This document shows positions 46,753 through 56,408 of a DNA stretch of 64,000 nt, one piece after another (within the stretch, counting starts at the first letter, position 1; each line of letters begins with the position of its first letter). Made by a program: the position numbers and the translations under genes. The notes below the pieces were generated by a model that was given only the letters and a program-made list of their open reading frames with translations, ran no database searches and was not told the origin of the DNA. The DNA comes from UBA7803 sp034522075 (GTDB lineage: Bacteria; Pseudomonadota; Gammaproteobacteria; Pseudomonadales; Azotimanducaceae), in NCBI GenBank assembly GCA_034522075.1, contig JAXHLO010000010.1:1-64000 (forward strand), written 5' to 3'.

Positions 46753-47898
46753 ATGAAGCAAACTGCCGCACCCATGCCCGAAGATGGCCAGCGCCTGCTG
46801 TGCATGAGCGACGTCAGCCATCACTATCCGGGGGCCGGTCGGGAATCGGAACCTGCCGCGGCGGTGGATGACGTGAGCCTGCACGTGGCTGCCAACGAAG
46901 TAGTCTGCCTGCTGGGGCCGAGCGGCTGCGGCAAGAGTACCTTGCTGCGAATCGCCGCCGGTCTCGAACGCCTCCAGGCAGGCCGCATCACCATCAATGG
47001 CCGGGTGGTCGCTGATCCGGATGCCGGGGTCTGGGTGCCGCCGGAACGCCGTCATGTGGGACTGGTGTTTCAGGATTCGGCATTGTTCCCGCATCTGCGT
47101 GTGCTCGACAACGTGGCCTTCGGCCTCGACCGGTTGAAACCGGCGGAGCGGCTGCGCCGCGCCCGTGCCTTGCTCGAGCAGTTGCATATGAGTCCTTATG
47201 CCTCTGCCTACCCCCATCAATTATCCGGTGGACAACAGCAGCGGGTGGCCCTGGCCCGGGCGCTGGCACCGGAACCGTCCTTGCTGCTCATGGATGAGCC
47301 CTTCGCCAGCCTGGATGCCGGGCTGCGCAGTCAGGTGCGTGACGACATGCTGCATGTGTTGAAGTCCAGTGGTGCCGGGACGGTGCTGGTCACTCACGAT
47401 CCCGAGGAGGCGCTGTTCATGGCGGACCGCATCGCCCTCATGCGCCATGGGCAGATCGTTCAGGTCGGTCGGCCGGACGAGCTGTATTGCCGCCCCGTTG
47501 ACCCATTTGTTGCGCGCTTCTTCGGTCAGGTAAACGAAATCGCCGGGCGCGTGGAAGGCTCCCTGGTGGCCACGCCGCTGGGCCCTGTGGCAGTGGGTGG
47601 ACGTGCAGACGGGGAGCCGGTGCGGGTTCTGTTGCGCCCGGAAGCGGTGCGCATCGTCGCATCCGCAGACAATGGGCCTGCTACGCCCGGCGCCGTCCTG
47701 GGTCGAGTGGTGGCAGCGCGCCTGCTCGGCCGCTACAGCCTCATTCATCTCAATGTCGTCGCTGCCGACGGCGCCGAGCAGCATCTGCATGCCCATGCGC
47801 ACGGGGTCTATCTGCCGGCCCCGGGTCAGGTACTGGAACTGGCGCTGGACGCCTCCCAGGTATTCGTGTTCCCGGCCGGGGAGTCACCGGCTGCGTAA
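46753..47898 (+). CDS. fbpC: Ferric-iron ABC transporter ATPase
   Basis: 381 residues from the ATG at 46753 (27 codons upstream are open but not family-like). Walker A GPSGCGKST, Q-loop VFQDSALFPH, signature LSGGQQQR, Walker B LLLMDEPFAS, H-loop VTHDP. The C-terminal TOBE-type domain is present (RVEGSLVATPLGPVAV). It drives FbpB. It is on the opposite strand from fbpA and fbpB, with a 73-bp tail overlap with the permease gene. Confidence 0.9.
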   Translation: MKQTAAPMPEDGQRLLCMSDVSHHYPGAGRESEPAAAVDDVSLHVAANEVVCLLGPSGCGKSTLLRIAAGLERLQAGRITINGRVVADPDAGVWVPPERRHVGLVFQDSALFPHLRVLDNVAFGLDRLKPAERLRRARALLEQLHMSPYASAYPHQLSGGQQQRVALARALAPEPSLLLMDEPFASLDAGLRSQVRDDMLHVLKSSGAGTVLVTHDPEEALFMADRIALMRHGQIVQVGRPDELYCRPVDPFVARFFGQVNEIAGRVEGSLVATPLGPVAVGGRADGEPVRVLLRPEAVRIVASADNGPATPGAVLGRVVAARLLGRYSLIHLNVVAADGAEQHLHAHAHGVYLPAPGQVLELALDASQVFVFPAGESPAA

Positions 47899-49532
47899 CC
47901 CGGCCGCGACCGGGACAACGCTCCGCTCAGCAGAATCACCGGGATGATTCCCACGGCAACGATGGCCAGGGCAGCCGTCGAGGCCTGGCTGAGACGTTCG
48001 TCGGAGGCCAGTTCGTAGGCGCGTATGGCCAGGGTGTCGAAATCGAAGGGCCGCAGTATCACCGTCGCCGGCAGTTCTTTCATGACATCGACGAACACCA
48101 GGATGCCGGCGGCCAGCAGGCTGCCGCGGGTCAACGGCAGGTGTACGCGGGTCAGTGCCCGCGCCGGGCTCAGCCCCAGCGTGCGGGCGGCACCGTCCAT
48201 GCTGGGGGTGACCCGGGCGAGACTGGCGTCCACGGCATTGACGGATACCGCCAGAAAACGCACCAGATACGCATAGATGAGCGCCACCAGGCTGCCCGTG
48301 AGGATCAGCCCCGGCGTGATGCCGAACCAGCGGGCGCCGTAGAGGTTGATCTGCTGGTCGACAAAACCCAGCGGCTGCAATACGCCAACGGCAATGACCG
48401 AGCCCGGCACCGCATAGCCCATGGCGGCAATGCGCGCCGAGGCGGCGGTGAGACGGCCGCTGGCGAAACGGGCGCTGTAGCCGAGAACCAGTGCCAGTGC
48501 CACGGCGAGCGCGCCGGCCAGCGTCGCCAGAATCACACTGTTGCCGGCAAACTCGAAAAAACGCATGCCGAACAGCGGGTCACCGTCATGGACGGCCATG
48601 TAACCGAGCAGGGCCGCCGGCAGGGCGAAGCCCAGCAGGACGGGCAGGGCACAGGCGCCGCAGGCCGCGAGTGCGCGCCACCCGGTCAGATCGAAGCGCG
48701 GCAATACCTGATAACGCGACGATGTGTTGAAAAAGCGCGCCTCGCCCCGGGAATAGCGCTCCAGAGCCATCAGCACCACCACGAACACCAGCAACAGCGA
48801 GGCAAGCTGAGCGGCGGCCACCGGTTCGCCCAGGCCGAACCAGGTGCGGTAGATGCCGGTGGTAAAGGTGTCGACGCCGAAATGCTGTACCGCACCGAAA
48901 TCGTTGAGCGTCTCCATCAGGGCCAGCGCCGTGCCGCCGGCGATGGCCGGCCTGGCCAGGGGCAGTGCGACGGCAGTGAACAGCCGCCAGGGACCGCGGC
49001 CCAGAGTCCGGCCGACTTCCAGCACACCCACCGACTGCTCGAGAAACGCGGCACGGGACAGCAGGTACACATAGGGATAGAGCACCAGAGTCATGAGCGT
49101 GATCGCGCCGCCCAGTGAGCGTATCTCGGGGAAGTAATAGTCGCTGCGCGCCCAGCCGAAGGTCTCGCGCAGGGCGCTCTGCAGCGGGCCGGCAAACTGC
49201 AGAAAGTCGGTGTAGGCATAGGCGATGACATAAGTGGGCACGGCCAGCGGCAGCAGCAAGGCCCATTCCCAGTATCGCTGGCCGGGAAAGCGGCACATGG
49301 CCACGAGCCACGCCGTCCCCACGCCGATTACCAAAACGCCGGCACCGACCCCCACCATGAGCCAGGCCGTGTTGGTCAGATAGCGGGGCAGCACGGTGCT
49401 GGCCAGATGACCCCAGACGTCGCCGCTGGGATAGGCCACCTGAACGACCACCGCGATCACCGGCAATACGACGAGTACGGCGATGACGACGCTGGCCACG
49501 CTCAGCGCGGCGGGGCGGTTGGCGGAACCCAT
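47826..49532 (-). CDS. fbpB: Ferric-iron ABC transporter permease
   Basis: 568 residues, two permease halves. Each carries an EAA loop (one is LEVGRTLGRGPWRLFTAVALPLARP, the other DGAARTLGLSPARALTRVHLP). It is the inner-membrane channel for Fe3+ from FbpA. Its last 24 codons run antisense to the fbpC C-terminus. Whether its real stop is at 47826 or the frame has been extended by decay of an earlier stop cannot be told. Confidence 0.9.
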   Translation of the reverse strand: MGSANRPAALSVASVVIAVLVVLPVIAVVVQVAYPSGDVWGHLASTVLPRYLTNTAWLMVGVGAGVLVIGVGTAWLVAMCRFPGQRYWEWALLLPLAVPTYVIAYAYTDFLQFAGPLQSALRETFGWARSDYYFPEIRSLGGAITLMTLVLYPYVYLLSRAAFLEQSVGVLEVGRTLGRGPWRLFTAVALPLARPAIAGGTALALMETLNDFGAVQHFGVDTFTTGIYRTWFGLGEPVAAAQLASLLLVFVVVLMALERYSRGEARFFNTSSRYQVLPRFDLTGWRALAACGACALPVLLGFALPAALLGYMAVHDGDPLFGMRFFEFAGNSVILATLAGALAVALALVLGYSARFASGRLTAASARIAAMGYAVPGSVIAVGVLQPLGFVDQQINLYGARWFGITPGLILTGSLVALIYAYLVRFLAVSVNAVDASLARVTPSMDGAARTLGLSPARALTRVHLPLTRGSLLAAGILVFVDVMKELPATVILRPFDFDTLAIRAYELASDERLSQASTAALAIVAVGIIPVILLSGALSRSRPGYAAGDSPAGNTNTWEASSASSST

Positions 49533-49544
49533 GAGTGTGGTGGG

Positions 49545-50537
49545 TCAGGCGCCGGCGGGCTGGCTGCGCTGCTCGCTGGCCGGTGTCACCACCGTGCGCC
49601 AGATGCCCCCGTAGCCATGGAATACGCGGTCTTCGTTGACGAGCCCTTCCTGGCGGAAGATCTCATGGACCCGCGGCAGGTGACAGAACGGCACGCCCGG
49701 AAAGTAGTGGTGATACACATGCATACCGAAATTGAGATCGGGGATGGCGAGCTTCTGCCACCAGGGCAGAATGATCAGCGGGGTGGTGTCTTCCACCCGC
49801 GCCGACTTGACGCCGTATTGATGTTCGCAGATGGCGGCCCAGCGCAGAAATGCCTGCATGACGGTGAGCAACGGCAGCATCCAGTACAACAGAAATTCCA
49901 CCCAGACACCGGTGACGGTGAGAATGACAGCCAGCACGCCATAGTAAGCGGGCCGCACCCAGGCCGGAATACGGCCAAGGCGCTGGTAGAGGGTCACGTT
50001 GCCCAGGGTTTTACCCTTGACGAGCTTGATCAGGTTCAGACCGAACAATTCCCGGGCGAACGTCCACAGCAGTTGCCCGCGGCCTTGCGGATAGGTCCAT
50101 GCCGGGCCGTTCTTGCGCACGAAGTCGGGATCGTCTTCGGTGAAGTAGTTGCGGTGGTGGCTCAGATGTACCTGAGCGTACTTTTCCGTGGTGAGTACCA
50201 GCAGCGGATAGGCCGCCAGCATATTGGCGATCAGGTCGCCGCCGCGGAATCGGAAGGCGCAGTAGTGCGCCTGGTCGTGCATGAGAAAGCCCAGCGCCAG
50301 TTGCCGCGAGCCGATGAGGACGACGGCCAGTACCGTGACGAGCCAGTGGTTGGCCAGCTCCGCGGCAGTGATGAACAGGGCAATGGAGCCCCAGATCAGC
50401 GCACACTGCAGCAGCCAGCGCAGCGGCGCAGGCTTGCTCAGTTCCATGATCCGGCGGCGGCCTTCAGCGGACAGGTCGTGCTGCGTACCGTTCATGGAAG
50501 GCGGGAACAGGATGTGTTCCGAGTAGGCGCTGGACAT
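49545..50537 (-). CDS. Membrane fatty acid desaturase/hydroxylase-type protein
   Basis: 330 residues. His boxes are HDQAHY, HLSHHRNY and HVYHHYFP. It differs from the desaturase at 43694 in all three boxes, so the two are separate types. The third box resembles di-iron alkane or beta-carotene-type hydroxylases. Integral membrane. Substrate unknown. It ends 12 bp from the fbpB start and may share its transcript. Confidence 0.85.
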   Translation of the reverse strand: MSSAYSEHILFPPSMNGTQHDLSAEGRRRIMELSKPAPLRWLLQCALIWGSIALFITAAELANHWLVTVLAVVLIGSRQLALGFLMHDQAHYCAFRFRGGDLIANMLAAYPLLVLTTEKYAQVHLSHHRNYFTEDDPDFVRKNGPAWTYPQGRGQLLWTFARELFGLNLIKLVKGKTLGNVTLYQRLGRIPAWVRPAYYGVLAVILTVTGVWVEFLLYWMLPLLTVMQAFLRWAAICEHQYGVKSARVEDTTPLIILPWWQKLAIPDLNFGMHVYHHYFPGVPFCHLPRVHEIFRQEGLVNEDRVFHGYGGIWRTVVTPASEQRSQPAGA

Positions 50538-50614
50538 CGGCTGCAGGCTCCTGAGCGCGGCGGTGGGAGCTTTGTATCACAGGCAACCCCACGATTGAAT
50601 GGCGCTGACCTAGT

Positions 50615-51943
50615 TTAAAGTTCAGTTCGCAGCCGGTTCATGAGCACGGCGGCGCGCTTACTTTGCGACGCCAGGGTACGCAGATCGGCAGTCTCCTCCA
50701 CGGTGTGACCGCCGCTGCCCATCAGTCCGAGGCCGTCCAATGCCATGTCCACGTGTCCGGCGGTGAACGATATGTCGGCGGCTCCGGCGGCCGCGGGGTC
50801 GACGGCCTCGACGGCTCCGAACCCGAGGTCCTCGCTGGCCTGGCTGTACAGGCTGAGCAGACGCCGGTTGCCGTCGCTCGGTGCCAGCGGCGGGTAGCCG
50901 TCCGTGAATTCAATGGCGGCGTGGGCGCCGGCAAGACTGTCGCTGACGATGGCCCGCATGCGCTGCCGGGCGTTGCGCTCCTGGTCCGTCGAGAGCGTTC
51001 GCAGATCGCCGCTGACCGCCGCACGCTCCGGGATGACGTTGGCTTTGCCGGACGCGTGGCCGGCGGAGTGGGCAGCATCGTGGTCCACGTCCGTTCCCGC
51101 CAGGACGAGACCGGCGCTGAACGTCAGATATTCCTCCTCCGCCAGTTCGCGCCGGAACGTATCGAGTATTCGAGCGGTTTCGAAGGCCGCCCCATAACCG
51201 GTTCCGTCGCGGAATATCAGGGACGAGTGGGCGGCCGTTGCCGCGACTGCGAGCTGCCAGCCGCTGTAACCGCGTCTGGCTATCACCGCGGTGGCCGGGT
51301 TGCCGTCACCGTCCTCGAACCCCAGTGCCACATCAGCCGCCTGGGCTGCCTCTAGCAGAGATTTGCGGGCAAGGGCGAGCGGCTCGCCGGCGGACTCCTC
51401 GTCACCGGTCAGGACTACGGTGACCTGCATCTGCTCCAGAATGCCGGCCGCACGCAGTGCTGCCAGAGCTTCGACGATCACCACATTGCCGCCTTTCATG
51501 TCGGTGACGCCGGGCCCTTTGGCGCGGTGCTCGTCCAGACGCTCGAAGCGCTGAAACGGGCTGTCCGGTTCGAATACGGTGTCCAGATGACCGATGAGCA
51601 GCAGGTGGGGCCCCCGTTCACCGTACTCGGCAATCAGGTGGCCGGCGCGGCCGAATGCCTCGCCATCGATCCAGCGTGTGGTGAGGCCGATGTCGCGCAG
51701 CGCCGCGCCGAACATTTCGCCGGTTTTTCGCACACCGGCAAAGTTCATGGTGCCGCTGTTGATATTGACCGACTCTTCCAGCAGCGACATGGCCCGGGGC
51801 AGGCGCTCGTCGATGGTGGCTGCCATCTGCTGCTCGACGGGCGACAACGGCTCGGCGCGGGCGGCGGTCGCGGCACCCAGAGTGACCAGCAGCAGGGTGG
51901 TCAACGTTGAACGCCAGCGGCCGGTCATTGTGAACAATGTCAT
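50615..51943 (-). CDS. Exported M20-family peptidase (carboxypeptidase G2-like)
   Basis: 442 residues with a signal peptide ending AARAE. Zinc residues are in LLIGHLDTVFE, GPGVTDMKGG, GDEESAGEP and HTVEETADLRT. It resembles carboxypeptidase G2, which removes C-terminal glutamate from folates, but substrate is uncertain. The protein is periplasmic. Confidence 0.85.
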   Translation of the reverse strand: MTLFTMTGRWRSTLTTLLLVTLGAATAARAEPLSPVEQQMAATIDERLPRAMSLLEESVNINSGTMNFAGVRKTGEMFGAALRDIGLTTRWIDGEAFGRAGHLIAEYGERGPHLLLIGHLDTVFEPDSPFQRFERLDEHRAKGPGVTDMKGGNVVIVEALAALRAAGILEQMQVTVVLTGDEESAGEPLALARKSLLEAAQAADVALGFEDGDGNPATAVIARRGYSGWQLAVAATAAHSSLIFRDGTGYGAAFETARILDTFRRELAEEEYLTFSAGLVLAGTDVDHDAAHSAGHASGKANVIPERAAVSGDLRTLSTDQERNARQRMRAIVSDSLAGAHAAIEFTDGYPPLAPSDGNRRLLSLYSQASEDLGFGAVEAVDPAAAGAADISFTAGHVDMALDGLGLMGSGGHTVEETADLRTLASQSKRAAVLMNRLRTEL

Positions 51944-51967
51944 GTCTTGATCCCGGTCTGAGCAGCT

Positions 51968-52105
51968 TCAGATGTTGAACAGGCCCGCCAGGCCGAAGAG
52001 GATCAGGTATCCCGCCACTACATACTTCAGCAGTTTGGGCATGACCAGGATGAGAATGCCGGCGGCCAGCGCCAGGAGCGGTTGCAGGGTAATATGCATA
52101 GTCAT
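51968..52105 (-). CDS. DUF3096 small membrane protein
   Basis: 45 residues from the ATG at 52105 (GGAG upstream): two short hydrophobic segments, LLALAAGILILVMPKLLKY and VVAGYLILFGLAGL. Typical DUF3096, a tiny inner-membrane protein of unknown role. It is usually missed because of length. Confidence 0.8.
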   Translation of the reverse strand: MTMHITLQPLLALAAGILILVMPKLLKYVVAGYLILFGLAGLFNI

Positions 52106-52368
52106 GTGAATCTCCGTGAGAGTTGTTGTCTCGAGAGAGTGTGCCTGAACAGCGCGGTAGCGTGCCACCGGTATCGGGCCAGAGGGGCCCGCCTTGCGTT
52201 TGCCGGACGCTTGGCGTAGGTTTCCCGTGCAATCAACGTGGTACAGCAACGTGCCGGCCCGCCTCTCGACGACTTGCCTCGAACCGGTGAGCGCGCCAAA
52301 CATCCTCTAAACCGGGTTGTTTGTCGTCGTGTCCGATTGGCGCGGCATCCCTGCTATGGAGGCCAACA

Positions 52369-52572
52369 ATGGCTACAGGAACTGTAAAGTGGTTCAACCC
52401 GACCAAGGGCTATGGATTCATTCAGCCGGAATCCGGCGGCGACGACGTGTTTGTGCACATCAGCGCCGTTGAACAGGCCGGTCTGGGATCGCTGGCCGAA
52501 GGGCAGCGGGTCAGTTACGACGTTGTCGAGGAGCGCGGCAAGAAAGCCGCCGGCAATCTGCAGTCCGCCTGA
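52369..52572 (+). CDS. Cold-shock protein
   Basis: 67 residues, ribosome site GGAGG. GTVKWFNPTKGYGFIQPE is RNP1 of the cold-shock domain and DVFVHISAVE RNP2. It binds single-stranded RNA/DNA as a chaperone. Paralogue identity (cspA/C/D) cannot be fixed. A perfect hairpin follows. Confidence 0.95.
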   Translation: MATGTVKWFNPTKGYGFIQPESGGDDVFVHISAVEQAGLGSLAEGQRVSYDVVEERGKKAAGNLQSA

Positions 52573-52588
52573 TCGCGGACACCCACAT

Positions 52589-52620
52589 GACCATTCCCGG
52601 TGCTTGCACCGGGAATGGTC
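52589..52620 (+). terminator. Perfect 15-bp hairpin after cold-shock gene
   Basis: GACCATTCCCGGTGC pairs fully with GCACCGGGAATGGTC across a 2-nt gap. It begins 16 bases after the stop codon. No T-run follows, so it may act as a stabilising 3' structure or a factor-assisted terminator. Confidence 0.6.
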
Positions 52621-52655
52621 ACAGCGGCCCGACCGGGGCCCGAAAGAGGATTCCA

Positions 52656-52820
52656 TTGGCGAAGAATCAGCACACGTTCGCAAAGCGTCAGCGCGAAATC
52701 GAAAAGAAACGCAAGGCAGACGAGAAGCGCGCCAAACGCCTGCGTAAGAAAGAAGATCCGGACGCCGCCGATGAGGCCGCAGACTCGGACGGCGCCGTGG
52801 ATACCGCCCCGCCGGAATAG
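52656..52820 (+). CDS. Small basic helical protein
   Basis: 54 residues from a TTG start: LAKNQHTFAKRQREIEKKRK followed by ADEKRAKRLRKKED and an acidic tail. The long basic helix suggests RNA or ribosome binding. Similar short proteins often follow cold-shock genes. Upstream codons lie in the hairpin and are unlikely to be translated. No family function known. Confidence 0.65.
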   Translation: MAKNQHTFAKRQREIEKKRKADEKRAKRLRKKEDPDAADEAADSDGAVDTAPPE

Positions 52821-52846
52821 CCGGACGGGTGTTTCGCGGCGCAATG

Positions 52847-53854
52847 CTACAGTCGGCCGAGCACGGCCCCCAGGTATTCGCTGGTGGATGCTGAGCCGCC
52901 GAGATCGCGGGTCAGTGTTCGGCCTTCCCCGAGAACTGCGCGGATGGCATCACGGATGCGCTGGCCCTGGTCGGTCATGTCCAGATAGTCGAGCATCATG
53001 GCGGCGGCCAGCATCAGGGCTGACGGATTGGCAATGCCCTGGCCGGCAATGTCCGGTGCGCTGCCGTGCACGGCTTCGAAGATACCTTTACCGTCACCGA
53101 TGTTGGCGCCGGGTGTCAGGCCCAGGCCGCCCACCAGCCCAGCGCACAGGTCGGAGAGAATGTCGCCGAACAGATTGGTGGTGACGATGACGTCGAAACG
53201 CTCCGGATTCATCACCAGCTGCATGGCGCAGTTGTCGACGATCATCTCCTGCATTTCCAGTTCCGGGTAGTCCCGGGCCACGTCGCGGGCCACTTCCAGA
53301 AACAGCCCGGAAGTGGATTTCATGATGTTGGCCTTGTGCACCACCGTGAGCTTTTTGCGGCCCTGGCGGCGCGCCATGTCGAACGCGTATTTCAATACCC
53401 GGGTGGAGCCGCTGCGGGTCACCACGCTGCGCAATTCCGCGCGATTGCCGTCTTCGCTGCGGGTGTGGCCGACGCCGGAGTACAGGCCTTCGAGATTCTC
53501 CCGGACCATGATGATGTCGACGTTGTCGTAGCGCGACGGAACGCCCGGCAGGGTCAGGGCCGGTCGAACGTTGGCGTAGAGTTCGAAATGCTGCCGCAGT
53601 GAGACATTTACCGAGGAAAAGCCCCGGCCCACCGGGGTGGTGATAGGGCCTTTCAATGCGGCGGGATTGCGCGTGATGGCATCCAGGGTTTCCTGAGGAA
53701 TCAGGTCGTCGCCGCGTTCGAGCGACGTCTGGCCGGCGATGGCATATTCGAACTCGAGCCCGCAGTCGAGCTTGTCGAGCAGTTCGGTGGTGGCTTCGAC
53801 GATATCAGGGCCGATACCGTCCCCGGGAATGACCGTAATTCGGGTGGCCGTCAT
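52847..53854 (-). CDS. NAD-dependent isocitrate dehydrogenase-type enzyme
   Basis: 335 residues. ITVIPGDGIGPDIVEA is the family start; MVRENLEGLYSGVGH, VHKANIMKSTSGLF and TNLFGDILSDLCAGLVGGLG bind substrate, metal and cofactor. The short form is closer to NAD-type isocitrate and homoisocitrate dehydrogenases than to E. coli Icd. Isopropylmalate dehydrogenase is less likely because of the SxxR/N pattern in VNVSLRQHFELYANVRP. Cytosolic, TCA cycle or related. Confidence 0.85.
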   Translation of the reverse strand: MTATRITVIPGDGIGPDIVEATTELLDKLDCGLEFEYAIAGQTSLERGDDLIPQETLDAITRNPAALKGPITTPVGRGFSSVNVSLRQHFELYANVRPALTLPGVPSRYDNVDIIMVRENLEGLYSGVGHTRSEDGNRAELRSVVTRSGSTRVLKYAFDMARRQGRKKLTVVHKANIMKSTSGLFLEVARDVARDYPELEMQEMIVDNCAMQLVMNPERFDVIVTTNLFGDILSDLCAGLVGGLGLTPGANIGDGKGIFEAVHGSAPDIAGQGIANPSALMLAAAMMLDYLDMTDQGQRIRDAIRAVLGEGRTLTRDLGGSASTSEYLGAVLGRL

Positions 53855-53939
53855 GTTGACTCCTGGTGGCAGCGCCTGTGCCGCGCTGGCGGCGTTCCGG
53901 CGTTATTATACGGGCGCCTGGGCCTGTCCGGCGAGCCGC

Positions 53940-54176
53940 ACCCCGGCGGTCGGTGCGGCTCAGTTCCCGGTCGAGCTGCGCCATGGCTGTGCGCCGGTTG
54001 GGCAGGCGGGTGAGGGGATCGCGGGTCGCCAGTACCTCGAGCTCGGCCATGGTATCGGTCAGTGCGGCGTTCTTCTGCCGCAGTGTGTCACGCAGGCCGC
54101 CGAGAATCCGCTTGAGACGCAGGCGCTGGGCTTTCGCGATTGCGGACTCCGCATCGCAGGCGACAGTCTGTTCCAT
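53940..54176 (-). pseudogene. GGDEF-domain protein, N-terminal fragment
   Basis: An N-terminal coiled segment (LRDTLRQKNAALTDTMAELE) runs into VLATRDPLTRLPNRRTAM, the DxLTxLxNR start of diguanylate cyclases. After DRRG the frame breaks and the catalytic GGDEF loop is missing. The remnant fills the gap between icd-type and pqiC genes. Confidence 0.65.
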
Positions 54177-54180
54177 GGTG

Positions 54181-54789
54181 TCAGTTTAGTCTGTCGCCCG
54201 GGTTCTGCTCGCGCTCTTGGATGCCGGCGAGGGACCGGCCAATGGCGGTGCCGAGTTCCTCGGTGAGCGCGGCATGGGCGTGCACCAGTGCGCGGTAACC
54301 GGCGGCCGTGGTCGCCGTGCGTTCGGCAAAGTGATGGCGGGCCGCGACGCTGCCGTCCTGGGCCCGGCGCAGCTGCCATTCGGCGACGAGCTGTACGTGA
54401 CCGTCGGCGCTGCCATGAAAGCGGTGGATGTCGACGGCGATGAGAATCTGCGCATGTTCCGCGGCTTCCGGTTGGGCGGCGACACCGAGGCCGGAGGTTG
54501 CAGCAATGGTCAGTTGCAACACACGCCGCATGGATTGATCCAGAGGTTGCGCCCAGCGATGGTCGCGAGCCGTCTCCAGGCGACGCTGCGCGGTTTCCAG
54601 AACGATACCGTGGCTGCGCAGATAGGGCGCCACGGTCACACGGGTAAGCGCTGCCTGCGGGTGAGTGTGCACGGTTGCCGCTTGCTCCATGGCAAACGTT
54701 GGCCCCAGCAGGTATTCCGCGGTGCGGGGTGCCGGCGCCGCTGTGCAGCCGGCCAGCAGCGCAGTGATCAACCAGGCGCCGCGCATCAT
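54181..54789 (-). CDS. pqiC: PqiC-type outer-membrane lipoprotein
   Basis: 202 residues. Lipobox LLAGCTA; EYLLGP and VTVAPYLRSHGIV match the PqiC/YmbA (ABC-type auxiliary) family. PqiC forms the outer-membrane ring contacted by PqiB. It overlaps the pqiB stop by four bases. Confidence 0.85.
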   Translation of the reverse strand: MMRGAWLITALLAGCTAAPAPRTAEYLLGPTFAMEQAATVHTHPQAALTRVTVAPYLRSHGIVLETAQRRLETARDHRWAQPLDQSMRRVLQLTIAATSGLGVAAQPEAAEHAQILIAVDIHRFHGSADGHVQLVAEWQLRRAQDGSVAARHHFAERTATTAAGYRALVHAHAALTEELGTAIGRSLAGIQEREQNPGDRLN

Positions 54790-56408
54790 GGCGCGCCCGC
54801 CTGCGGTTCGGGGTCGCGGTGCGGCCGGCGCGGAAAGATCAGGGCATTAGGGTCCCGTTCCAGGGTGTCGGCCAGGGATTCGATGCGTTCCAGGGTCCGG
54901 TTCAACTCGGCGATGGTGTGGGACAGCTGCTCCGGCAGGCCGCTGTCGCCGGAATAGGCCGCCAGGGTCTGATCGAGCTGGGTCAGCGATCGTTCGAGGT
55001 TGCGGGGCAGGCGCTGCAGGGCCTCGTCGTCGAGCATTTCCCGCAGGGCCCGCGTGGTGGCCGCCAGCTCCGTCAGAGTGGTGTCGGCCGACTGCATGGT
55101 CTCCTCCATCGGCAGGTCATTGAGCTTTGCCAGTACCTCGCCGAGCTGCTGTTGCAGGCGGTCGAGGCCGCCGGAAACCGTAGGTATTTCCGGGTATCCT
55201 TCGAATTCGCCCATCCGTGCAGGCTCGCCTCGGTCGAAAAAGTCGAAATTCACGTACAGACTGCCGGTGAGCAGATTACCCGACTCCAGGGTGCCGCGCA
55301 GGCCGTTGGCCACCGCCTGTTCCAGAGATTTGCGCAGACGTTCGACGCCGGAGCGTGAATCGCTCATCTCGAAACGTCCGGGCTGAATGCGTATCAGCAC
55401 GGGGATCGGGCGGTCGGCGCCGTCGTCCAGGGCTCCAGCCGTGCCCTCCCGAACCATGATGCGCTGCACGCTGCCGATACGTATGCCGCGGAACGTCACC
55501 GGGGCCTCGGCACTCAACCCGCGCACGGATTGAGAGAAGGCCACGACATACTCCTGATGAAAGCGGTGCGGATTTTCGTCGATGCTGGCAGCGTCAGGGT
55601 AGAGCTGAAAGGTCTCTTCGGCAGCCACCGCATCGCCGGGCAGAGCTGCTTCGGGCTGGTCGAATGCCACGCCGCCGGATACCAGGCTCTCCAGGGACGC
55701 CACGCTCAGGCTCACCCCCTCCGCCGACAGCGTGGCCGAGATGCCGCTGGCATTCCAGAAGCGTGTGCTGGTGCTGATCAGGCTGTCGTAGGGGGCTTCG
55801 ATGAACACTGCGTAGCGCACTTCGCGGGTGTCGGTATCGAGTTGGGCGTTCTCCACACGACCCACGGGATAACCGCGGTAGAGGACCGGATTGCCCACGC
55901 CCAGGGAACCGCTGGTTTCGCTGACCAGATTGATGCGCAGTCCGGGTGTGCCCGCCGGCGTGGGCGGTGCCTGTTCCAGTCCCTTAAAAGTGAACTCTTC
56001 CGCCGCTGAACCGGTGCCCGGCGCCATCTCGATGTAGGCGCCCGACACGATGGTGCCGAGCCCGCTGATGCCGCCCCGGCTGATGCGCGGCCGCACCACC
56101 CAGAAGCGGGTGTCTTCGCGCAGCAGTTTGCGCGCATCCGCGGACAGCTCGGCCCTCACCACCACTTTGGACAGGTCGTCATGCAGCGAAATGTCAGTGA
56201 CCATGCCCACTTCCACGTTGCGGAATTTGACCGGGGTGTTTTCCTCCTCGACGCCTTCCGCCGTGGCGAAACTGATTTCCACCACGGGGCCCTGGCGGCG
56301 ATAGGCATCGATCACCAGCCAGAGCCCGAGCAGCATGGCCACGACCGGTACGATCCACACGGGTGAGATGCGCCTCTGCCGGGTCAGGTCTGCCTGGGTT
56401 TCACTCAC
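54786..56408 (-). CDS. pqiB: MCE-domain protein PqiB
   Basis: 540 residues. One N-terminal membrane segment (VWIVPVVAMLLGLWLVID) and three MCE/MlaD repeats, the first reading GVEEENTPVKFRNVEVGMV, then LVSETSGSLGVGNPVLYRGYPVG and RGLSAEAPVTFRGIRIGSV. A C-terminal helical needle region closes it. PqiB spans the periplasm as a tube thought to move lipids between membranes. Overlaps pqiA2 by eight bases. Confidence 0.92.
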   Translation of the reverse strand: MSETQADLTRQRRISPVWIVPVVAMLLGLWLVIDAYRRQGPVVEISFATAEGVEEENTPVKFRNVEVGMVTDISLHDDLSKVVVRAELSADARKLLREDTRFWVVRPRISRGGISGLGTIVSGAYIEMAPGTGSAAEEFTFKGLEQAPPTPAGTPGLRINLVSETSGSLGVGNPVLYRGYPVGRVENAQLDTDTREVRYAVFIEAPYDSLISTSTRFWNASGISATLSAEGVSLSVASLESLVSGGVAFDQPEAALPGDAVAAEETFQLYPDAASIDENPHRFHQEYVVAFSQSVRGLSAEAPVTFRGIRIGSVQRIMVREGTAGALDDGADRPIPVLIRIQPGRFEMSDSRSGVERLRKSLEQAVANGLRGTLESGNLLTGSLYVNFDFFDRGEPARMGEFEGYPEIPTVSGGLDRLQQQLGEVLAKLNDLPMEETMQSADTTLTELAATTRALREMLDDEALQRLPRNLERSLTQLDQTLAAYSGDSGLPEQLSHTIAELNRTLERIESLADTLERDPNALIFPRRPHRDPEPQAGAP

